Assembly (NCBI GenBank): GCA_031262635.1
Contig: JAISHN010000025.1
Coordinates: forward strand, 1-29,723
DNA length: 29,723 nucleotides
Origin: Holosporaceae bacterium
GTDB lineage: Bacteria > Pseudomonadota > Alphaproteobacteria > UBA3830
Reading direction: 5' to 3'
Shown here: positions 23,533 through 29,723 of the stretch, one piece after another
Position numbering within the stretch: the stretch's first letter is position 1
Layout of the letters: each line of letters opens with the position of its first letter
The notes under the pieces: model-generated
What the model was told of the DNA's origin: nothing
What the model saw: the letters and a program-made list of their open reading frames with translations, nothing else
The model's database searches: none
Translations under genes and position numbers: made by a program

Positions 23533-25691
23533 CTTCCCAATACTTCCCTTTTGCCTACGTGATTCGCGGAGGAGACTATGCCGGCCGCTTCCATTTTATC
23601 GATTATTCGCGCGGCTCTGTTGTATCCAATTTTCAAATGTCGCTGGAGGAAGCTTGTGGACGCTTTCCCTTCGCGTAGAATCAACGACACCGCTTCGTTG
23701 TACATAGGATCGTCGCCGTCCGACGAATCAAAATCGTCGCCGGCGGCGCCTTCGTCGTCTTCGTCCAAAACCGTCTCAATATAATGAGGCTCGCCTTGGG
23801 CTTTGAGATTTTCCGCGACCTTTTCGACTTCTGAATCGCTGACGAACGGACAGTGAATTCTCGTCATACGTCCGCCGGAAGCCATGTAAAGCATATCGCC
23901 TTGACCAAGCAATTGCTCGGCGCCTTGCTCTCCTAAAATCGTGCGACTGTCGATTTTTGAGCTGACTTGGAAGCTGATTCTTGTTGGAAAGTTCGCTTTA
24001 ATCGTTCCGGTGATAACGTCGACGGACGGTCTTTGAGTCGCCATAATTAGGTGAATTCCGGCCGCTCGCGCCATCTGAGCCAGTCTTTGGACGGCGATTT
24101 CAATTTCCTTTCCGGCGACCAGCATTAAATCGGCCATTTCATCTACGATGATTACGATATATGGCAGCAGTTCAAGCGGCACTACCTGCGTTTCGTAAGT
24201 CGGCGCTCCGGTTTGCGGATCGAATCCGGTATGAACTCTGCGAGTTACTTCCTCGCCGGATTTTTTGAGAGCGCCGAGTTTCGCGTTGTAGCCTTCTATG
24301 TTTCGCACGCCCAGTTTCGACATGGACATATAGCGCGATTCCATTTCCTTCACCGCCCATTTTAAAGCGACTACGGCTTTTTTTGGATCGGTGACGACCG
24401 GCGTAAGCAAATGCGGAATGTCGTCGTAAACGGATAATTCGAGCATTTTTGGGTCGACCATTATGAATTTGCACTCGTTAGGAGTCAGTTTATAGAGCAG
24501 CGATAGAATCATCGCGTTGATTCCGACTGATTTTCCCGATCCGGTCGTTCCGGCGATCAACAAGTGCGGCATCTTCGCAAGATCGGCGACGATTTCCTCG
24601 CCGGAAATGTCCTTTCCAAGAGAAATCGGCAACATAGCCGGAGATTTAATATAAACTTCGGACTCTAAGATTTCTCGTAGATAAACCGTCTGCCGTTTTT
24701 TATTCGGAAGCTCTATGCCAAGCGCGTTTCTGCCTGGAATTACGGCGACTCTAGCCGAGACGGCGCTCATGTATCGCGCGATGTCGCTGGATAAGCCGAT
24801 GACGCGCGAGGATTTTATGCCGGCCGCCGGTTTTAGCTCGTACAGCGTTACGACGGGGCCTGGACTTACGCCGGTTATTTCTCCGTTTATGCCAAAATCG
24901 TTTAGAACGTTGATCAAATTCTCGGAACGTTCCCTAAGTTCGGATTCCGATAATTTTTCTCCGCTGTTGTATTGAGGTTCTTTGAGCAACGAAAGCGGAG
25001 GCAACGAAAACCCGTCGTCCTCTGGATTCTTGACAAAAGCTCTTGAAAACGTCGCTTTCTTCGCGGGGGTTCTTTCTTTTACGGATATTTCTGGGAGGCT
25101 GAAAGAATCTAAAGCGTCTTCGACCATAGGAGCGCTCTTTTTAATAAGCGACTGAACGAACTCTTTTACCGCGGCAAAGCTAAATCTCGTCGCGTAAAGC
25201 GCGGTTATCAAAAATACTAAAGACACGCTTCCGAGAAATATCCAAAAGTTAGTCGGCGAGCGTAAGTTGATCTCGTTTTTTACGAATTTTACCGCGAAAC
25301 TTCCGACGATTCCCGAAGACGATATTTTTAGAGTCTCAAAAATAATTGAAAGAGACGCGCAGCAAACAAAGGCGGATATTATTCTTAAAAACGAGACGAC
25401 GTGGAGCTTCATCAACTGCAGTCCAAAAAACAGCAGAATTATTGAAAACGCATAGGCGGAAGTTCCAAAAATTTGAAGAGCGACGTCGGAATAATAGCTT
25501 CCAAAAAGAGAAAGAAAATTAGCCGGCTCGCCGTCGATCGCCGTGTTCAAAGACGGATCTTCCGAGCAGTACGAAAGCAGAGCGACGATTGACGCTAACG
25601 CTAAAAAAAGCGCGAAGGCTCCGAGAACCTCGACAATATGAAAATACGCGTCGCGGACGAAACCGCGGCTCTTCTCCCAAATCGCGATCAC
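23529..25691 (-). CDS. ftsK: DNA translocase FtsK
   Basis: FtsK is the septal motor that pumps chromosome ends into daughter cells and activates XerCD at dif. The start is taken as GTG at 25691, because it overlaps the upstream stop as GTGA; a TTG at 25718 is the other option. The 720-residue protein has four N-terminal membrane segments (within about 20-185), a short linker, and the alpha-beta motor with Walker A GTTGSGKS and Walker B YIVIIVDEMADLM. A C-terminal gamma winged helix follows (about 655-720, DPMYNEAVSLILREGKAST... KMEAAGIV), which reads KOPS orientation signals. The linker is much shorter than in E. coli FtsK, as in most alphaproteobacteria. It is in an overlapping operon with the DUF3426 gene and lolA. 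Confidence 0.95.
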   Translation of the reverse strand: MIAIWEKSRGFVRDAYFHIVEVLGAFALFLALASIVALLSYCSEDPSLNTAIDGEPANFLSLFGSYYSDVALQIFGTSAYAFSIILLFFGLQLMKLHVVSFLRIISAFVCCASLSIIFETLKISSSGIVGSFAVKFVKNEINLRSPTNFWIFLGSVSLVFLITALYATRFSFAAVKEFVQSLIKKSAPMVEDALDSFSLPEISVKERTPAKKATFSRAFVKNPEDDGFSLPPLSLLKEPQYNSGEKLSESELRERSENLINVLNDFGINGEITGVSPGPVVTLYELKPAAGIKSSRVIGLSSDIARYMSAVSARVAVIPGRNALGIELPNKKRQTVYLREILESEVYIKSPAMLPISLGKDISGEEIVADLAKMPHLLIAGTTGSGKSVGINAMILSLLYKLTPNECKFIMVDPKMLELSVYDDIPHLLTPVVTDPKKAVVALKWAVKEMESRYMSMSKLGVRNIEGYNAKLGALKKSGEEVTRRVHTGFDPQTGAPTYETQVVPLELLPYIVIIVDEMADLMLVAGKEIEIAVQRLAQMARAAGIHLIMATQRPSVDVITGTIKANFPTRISFQVSSKIDSRTILGEQGAEQLLGQGDMLYMASGGRMTRIHCPFVSDSEVEKVAENLKAQGEPHYIETVLDEDDEGAAGDDFDSSDGDDPMYNEAVSLILREGKASTSFLQRHLKIGYNRAARIIDKMEAAGIVSSANHVGKREVLGR

Positions 25692-26272
25692 TGTAAAGCG
25701 TCCAATTTTATGTCGCAAATTAGATTATTGTAAGGAACTTTTTGCAATTCCGTTTCAAACGCGACTTTCTGATTCGGAAGCAGCTTTTCATACGTCAAAT
25801 TGTGCGTCCAGACTTTCTGATACGGGGATTCTTTGTTTATATTTTCGTCGTCCGTCAACGAAATCGTAACGCTCGGAAGCGATCTCGCTTTATCGGAAAC
25901 ATTTATAAGCTCTCCCTTAAGCCCCATGTAAAGCCCGCCTTTTTTTACTACAAAAAAGTTAGATATGTTTTGTATAGCGAACGATTTGGTAGGCTCGCCT
26001 TGCAAAGCTTCGTAAAAATCGCCGATTGGAGGCCAAATCTTAACTAAAGCGTTTCTTGCGAAAAACAAAGAAAAAATTGAAACGAAAACTATCGACCAAA
26101 AAAAAGTCCACTGCGTTAGATAAATAAAACGACGCTTTTTCTCCTCCGCCTCGCCGCCGGCCGACTGTTGCCAAGTCGCTCCGCACATGGAACAACGCAC
26201 CATTTTTTCCGCTCCGACGGCTTCGTCTTGGACTGAATATTTACAAAAGCAACTAGGACAAACGACTATCAT
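25688..26272 (-). CDS. Zinc-ribbon (MJ0042-type) DUF3426-like membrane protein
   Basis: The 194-residue protein starts with a zinc ribbon, CPSCFCKYSV...VRCSMCGATW (Cys5, Cys8, Cys27, Cys30). A charged spacer, one membrane segment (about 55-75) and a C-terminal extracytoplasmic domain of about 100 residues follow. That domain resembles DUF3426 (GELINVSDKARSLPSVTISLTDD, then the KVAFETELQKVP stretch). Such proteins are widespread in Proteobacteria, with no firm function. The pairing with ftsK through a 4-base overlap suggests joint expression with the division gene. The ATG at 26272 gives exactly the expected zinc-ribbon start MIVVCP. Confidence 0.8.
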   Translation of the reverse strand: MIVVCPSCFCKYSVQDEAVGAEKMVRCSMCGATWQQSAGGEAEEKKRRFIYLTQWTFFWSIVFVSIFSLFFARNALVKIWPPIGDFYEALQGEPTKSFAIQNISNFFVVKKGGLYMGLKGELINVSDKARSLPSVTISLTDDENINKESPYQKVWTHNLTYEKLLPNQKVAFETELQKVPYNNLICDIKLDALQ

Positions 26273-26364
26273 TTTTTCAACTCCACGGTTTATGAAATGT
26301 TACCTTGACCTAGCTCGTCTCGCAAGAAGCGTAAAAATATATTTTGGCTCGAGGCATTTTTTCT

Positions 26365-26386
26365 CGTTATTGCGAGGAGAACGACG
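26365..26386. repeat. Partial class II repeat arm
   Basis: CGTTATTGCGAGGAGAACGACG matches the left arm of the class II repeats at 130-228 and 23383-23464. It lies in the leader region 36 bases before the priA start. No partner arm is evident. Confidence 0.45.
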
Positions 26387-26421
26387 TATTATATCAATTT
26401 AAGACGTTTTATCGGTTAAAC

Positions 26422-28404
26422 ATGAGCGTATTTTCAGTTCTTCCAATCGGTCCTTTCGACCGCGGGTTTTCTTACGAGTTCGACGGCGATTTGCAAGTCG
26501 GCGATATCGTCGAGGCCCCGTTCGGTTCGCGGACGATCGTCGGCGTTACTACGGACGAAAAACCTACCGCGGATATAGAATTGAAAAAGATATCGAAGGT
26601 TTTTGGACTTAATATCGGCGAGACAAACTACGATTTTCTAAAGTGGGTCGCGGACTATTCGATGATTCCAAGAGGAATGGTCTTGAAGATGATCCTTGCG
26701 GAAAAAGCGGTTTTTGGAACTAATAAAATCGCGAAAGCTTCTTCCTTGCTAACAAATCAAAGCGAGGATCAGGGAATAAAAAATGATCCTCAGTTTTGCG
26801 GGCTAAAGACGAACGAAGGCATAACGTTAAACGCCTCTCAAGCCGCGGCGTATCAAAAAATCGTCGAAAACGGCGCGAGGCCGTTCTTACTAAACGGCGT
26901 AACCGGCTCTGGAAAAACGGAAATATACTTATCGGCCGTCAGAGACGTTCTCGCGCAAAAAAAACAAGCCTTGATTCTATTCCCCGAGATCGCGTTAATC
27001 GGGCAAATTGTAAAACGCGTCGAAAAATATTTTGGTTTTCGTCCGTTCGTCTGGAACTCGAACATAACGCCGAAAAATAAAAGAATCGCGTGGCTTAAAG
27101 CTCTTTCCGGCGAACCTTGCGTCGTTATGGGAGCGAGATCGGCTTTGTTCATCCCGTTTAAAAATCTCGGAATAATCGTCGTAGACGAAGAGCACGACTC
27201 GTCTTACAAACAAGAAGAAGGGGGATTTTATAACGCCCGCGACATGGCCGTCGTTAGAGGACACTTGCGGAAGATTCCGGCGATTTTATCTTCCGCCACG
27301 CCGTCAATCGAAAGCCGCGTGAACGCCGAGAACGGAAAGTATGGATACGCCGCCGTGGCAAATAGATTTGGATCGTCGAAAATGCCGGAGATCCATCTGA
27401 TAGACATGAGGCAAGTCAAAGCCGACGGTTTTATCTCGCCCGCCCTTATAAAAGCAATCAAGTCGGCGATTTTAAAAGGCGAACAATGCCTGATTTATCT
27501 AAACAGACGCGGATATTCGCCGATTGTCCTTTGCAAGTCCTGCGGAGATAAAATCGCTTGTCCTAATTGCTCCGGTTGGTTGGTTTATCACAAAAATATC
27601 GATAAATTGATATGCCACTATTGCGATCATCGAATTGATATTCCGAGAAAATGCCTCGCTTGCGGCGAGGAAGGCTCCTATATCCCTTTCGGGCCTGGAG
27701 TAGAGAGAATTTTCGAAGAACTGCAGAAGAAACTTCCAGAAACGCGAATTGAAATCGCTTCTTCCGATACGATTGCGTCCGCGAAAAATATCGATAAACT
27801 GTTCGAAAAAATTGCAAATAACGAAGTCGACATAATAATAGGCACGCAGATTTTCGCCAAAGGCCACCATTTCCCGAACATAACGCTCGTCGGAATAATC
27901 GACGGCGATCTTGGGCTAAGCGGAGCGGACATTCGAGCGGCTGAAAAGACTTATCAACTCGTAAACCAAGTCGCCGGACGAGCGGGACGAGAAGAAAAAC
28001 AGGGGCAAATTTTCATACAAACGTTTTCGCCCGATCATTCGCTCTATGTCGCGTTAAAATCCGACAACCCCGACGATTTTATAAAAATGGAGATAGAATC
28101 CCGCAAAAACAACGGCATGCCGCCGTTTTCAAGACTGGCGGCGGTCATAGTTTCTGGAACTAACAGAGAATTGACGGAAAAAGTCGCGAAAAAACTCGGC
28201 GAAAGCCGCCCTCGCGGCGCGCAAATATTCGGTCCCGCTCCCGCGCCGTTTTTTTTACTTCGCGGCAGGACAAGATGGAGATTTTTATTAAAATCGACTG
28301 AAAAGAAATCTCTAAATCGCGTCGTAAAACGTTGGCTGTCAGTCCAAAAAATACCAAAAAACATTAAAATACAAATAGATATCGACCCAATAAGTTTTTT
28401 GTAG
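26422..28404 (+). CDS. priA: Primosomal protein N' (replication restart helicase PriA)
   Basis: PriA recognises abandoned replication forks and reloads the replisome with 3'-5' helicase activity. The ATG at 26422 is chosen because it starts at MSVFSVLPIGPFDRGFSYEF, the normal N-terminal DNA-binding fold; the open frame begins 26 codons upstream without similarity. The 660-residue protein shows Walker A GVTGSGKTEIYL, the DEEHDSSYK helicase motif II, LSSATPSIES, and the cysteine pairs CKSCGD, CPNC, CHYC and CLACG that bind two zinc ions. QVAGRAGREEKQG (motif VI) and the C-terminal domain follow. Length is a little below E. coli PriA (732), as in many alphaproteobacteria. It is divergent from the zinc-ribbon gene. 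Confidence 0.95.
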   Translation: MSVFSVLPIGPFDRGFSYEFDGDLQVGDIVEAPFGSRTIVGVTTDEKPTADIELKKISKVFGLNIGETNYDFLKWVADYSMIPRGMVLKMILAEKAVFGTNKIAKASSLLTNQSEDQGIKNDPQFCGLKTNEGITLNASQAAAYQKIVENGARPFLLNGVTGSGKTEIYLSAVRDVLAQKKQALILFPEIALIGQIVKRVEKYFGFRPFVWNSNITPKNKRIAWLKALSGEPCVVMGARSALFIPFKNLGIIVVDEEHDSSYKQEEGGFYNARDMAVVRGHLRKIPAILSSATPSIESRVNAENGKYGYAAVANRFGSSKMPEIHLIDMRQVKADGFISPALIKAIKSAILKGEQCLIYLNRRGYSPIVLCKSCGDKIACPNCSGWLVYHKNIDKLICHYCDHRIDIPRKCLACGEEGSYIPFGPGVERIFEELQKKLPETRIEIASSDTIASAKNIDKLFEKIANNEVDIIIGTQIFAKGHHFPNITLVGIIDGDLGLSGADIRAAEKTYQLVNQVAGRAGREEKQGQIFIQTFSPDHSLYVALKSDNPDDFIKMEIESRKNNGMPPFSRLAAVIVSGTNRELTEKVAKKLGESRPRGAQIFGPAPAPFFLLRGRTRWRFLLKSTEKKSLNRVVKRWLSVQKIPKNIKIQIDIDPISFL

Positions 28405-28503
28405 AATTAACTCTTTGTAAACCTTTTTGCTTTATCATCGAAGTATAAAAATATCGGAATTGCGATTAATTGCGGAGCCGGTTTTAGTTTGAGGAATAAC
28501 GAT

Positions 28504-29723
28504 ATGAGCGAAAGCACGCAGCATGTATTAGACAGAGTTCGTTCTCCGCGAGTTCAAATTACTTACGACGTAGAAATAGGCGGCGCTATAGTCATGAAAG
28601 AACTGCCTTACGTTATTGGAGTTCTCGCCGATCTGTCCGGCATGCCGACCGATCCGCCGCCTCCGATGAAGTTTAGAAAATTTGTGGAAGTCGATAGGGA
28701 TAATCTTCCGCATTTTATGGTTTCGATTAATCCGCGTCTTGCGATACAAGTGAAGGATAAATTGAGCGACGGATCCGGCGATTTAAGCGCGGAGTTGTTT
28801 TTCCAGCATATGGACGATTTCGGCCCTATAAGCATCGCTAAGCAAACGCCAAAACTGAATAAAATTTATCAGTCTCGCATAAAATTGAACGATCTTGTGG
28901 CCAAAATGGAGGGAAACGATCCGCTGCAGCAATGTATAAAAGAAATTGCCGCGGACGCGAGTCTCAAGACTTTGCTAAAATCTCAAATCGACGCGGTCGT
29001 AAAGGCTAATAAACAGACCGTTACCGCGGACGGAACCGCCGCTCCGGCGGGAGACGCAAACGCGGCTCAACAAGCGGCTCCCGCAGCCGCCGCTACGCCT
29101 CCGGCCGGCGGAAACGGCGGAGATTCCGGCGCTCCCGCGGGACAAAGAGAAATCCTGAAAGAAATGTTTATAGACGGCAAGCTTGCAAAAGAACCGTCGG
29201 CCGAGATTTACGCTTGCAATATGCTGCTCGAGCTGCTTCTTTACATGGACAACTCAAAAGTAACGGAAATAAAGAATCCTCTAGTTTTCGTTGAAAAAAT
29301 TATAGCCGACATAGATATATTATTGAGCGATCAAATCAATGAGATTCTGCATAATCCCGCGTTTCAAGAGCTAGAAGGAACTTGGAGAGCGTTGCATTAT
29401 TTGATTATGAACAGCGAGACTAGCTCTACGCTAAAAATAAGAATAATGAACGCGACGAAGAAAGATCTCTTAGACGATTTAGAGAACGCCGTAGAATTCG
29501 ATCAGAGCCAGCTGTTTAAAAAAGTTTACGAAGAAGAATACGGCACTTTTGGCGGGCATCCTTATTCTTGTTTAATAGGCGGATATGAATTTGGCCGACA
29601 TCCTCAAGACATAGAGCTGTTGGAGAAGATTTCAAACGTCGCGGCGGCGGCTCACGCTCCTTTTATAGCGGCTGCTCATCCAAAAATGTTCGATATGGAC
29701 AGTTTCGCTCAACTTGCGGGACC
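28504..29723 (+). CDS. Fused TssB-TssC type VI secretion sheath protein (partial, runs off window)
   Basis: The ATG at 28504 has GAGGA upstream, and the frame is open for 406 codons to the window end. Residues about 11-160 are TssB/VipA-like: SPRVQITYDVEIGGA, LPYVIGVLADLSG, FRKFVEVDRDN, NPRLAIQVKDKLSDG, FQHMDDFGP, KMEGNDPL. Residues about 172-214 form an Ala/Pro/Gly-rich linker. From about 215 the protein is TssC/VipB-like: FVEKIIADIDILLSDQINEI, FQELEGTWRALHYL, NATKKDLLDDLE, EFDQSQLFKKVYEEEYGTFGG, IGGYEFGRHPQDIELL, AAAHAPFIAAAHPKMF. TssB and TssC co-polymerise into the contractile sheath and are normally two genes. Here both are in one continuous frame with no stop between them. The 3' end is outside the window. 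Confidence 0.92.
   Translation, partial: MSESTQHVLDRVRSPRVQITYDVEIGGAIVMKELPYVIGVLADLSGMPTDPPPPMKFRKFVEVDRDNLPHFMVSINPRLAIQVKDKLSDGSGDLSAELFFQHMDDFGPISIAKQTPKLNKIYQSRIKLNDLVAKMEGNDPLQQCIKEIAADASLKTLLKSQIDAVVKANKQTVTADGTAAPAGDANAAQQAAPAAAATPPAGGNGGDSGAPAGQREILKEMFIDGKLAKEPSAEIYACNMLLELLLYMDNSKVTEIKNPLVFVEKIIADIDILLSDQINEILHNPAFQELEGTWRALHYLIMNSETSSTLKIRIMNATKKDLLDDLENAVEFDQSQLFKKVYEEEYGTFGGHPYSCLIGGYEFGRHPQDIELLEKISNVAAAAHAPFIAAAHPKMFDMDSFAQLAG

Noticed and set aside
25692..25718. TTG start for ftsK at 25718
   Set aside because: The GTG at 25691 overlaps the upstream stop as GTGA, a typical coupled start, and the extra nine residues look like overlapping coding sequence.
26344..26421. Upstream extension of priA by 26 codons
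   Set aside because: The added residues do not match PriA, overlap a repeat arm, and the ATG at 26422 gives the normal family start.

Overview
The window looks like a chromosomal segment of a Gram-negative bacterium, most likely an alphaproteobacterium and plausibly a host-associated or intracellular one. Supporting this are the rpsB-tsf-pyrH-frr operon, an ftsK-lolA pair coupled by overlapping codons, an alphaproteobacterial-looking LolA, a dicarboxylate/amino-acid symporter, type VI secretion sheath genes, and a family of palindromic intergenic repeats of the kind common in Rickettsiales and related groups. The lineage is inferred from gene content; no rRNA or phylogenetic marker was aligned. 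Genes strongly prefer CpG-rich codons (gcg, cga, gac), which makes one atypical patch in alaS stand out.

Layout. 1-396: intergenic DNA with a class II palindromic repeat and a solo end of an IS1-like element. 397-3423 (minus): rpsB-tsf-pyrH-frr, driven by a good sigma70-type promoter at 3558-3586. 3748-4815 (plus): membrane-anchored TupA-like ATP-grasp protein. 4884-5900 (minus): adenosine-deaminase family enzyme with altered active-site motifs. 6055-6843: complete IS1-family insertion sequence with inverted repeats and an A AAA AAC slippery site. 7016-7735 (minus): lipoprotein carrying a guanylate-kinase/PhnN-like domain. 7938-10034 (plus): hybrid sensor histidine kinase whose N-terminus resembles a tRNA-dependent cyclodipeptide synthase. 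10035-10440: three palindromic repeats. 10455-11966 (minus): leucyl aminopeptidase. 12102-12175: tRNA-Cys. 12178-16583 (minus): four overlapping type II secretion/type IV pilus platform genes. 16836-17969 (minus): symporter. 18111-20795 (plus): alaS with a low-CpG mosaic patch. 20889-22463 (plus): ABC-F protein. 22795-26272 (minus): zinc-ribbon/DUF3426 protein, ftsK and lolA in overlapping order. 26422-28404 (plus): priA. 28504 to the window end (plus): one reading frame fusing TssB and TssC, the two subunits of the type VI contractile sheath.

How it fits together. The housekeeping part covers translation (rpsB, tsf, frr, alaS, tRNA-Cys, ABC-F), UMP phosphorylation (pyrH), replication restart (priA), chromosome segregation (ftsK), lipoprotein trafficking (lolA) and peptide turnover (pepA). 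The accessory part concerns the envelope and host or environment interaction: the T2SS/T4P platform, the T6SS sheath fusion, TupA-like ATP-grasp, the symporter and the unusual signalling protein.

The strongest leads are: (1) the cyclodipeptide-synthase-like domain fused to a histidine kinase and receiver; (2) the TssB-TssC fusion; (3) palindromic repeats translated as the N-terminus of LolA ahead of its signal peptide; (4) the guanylate-kinase-like lipoprotein; (5) the alaS mosaic. All functional statements come from reading the sequence; no database search was run.
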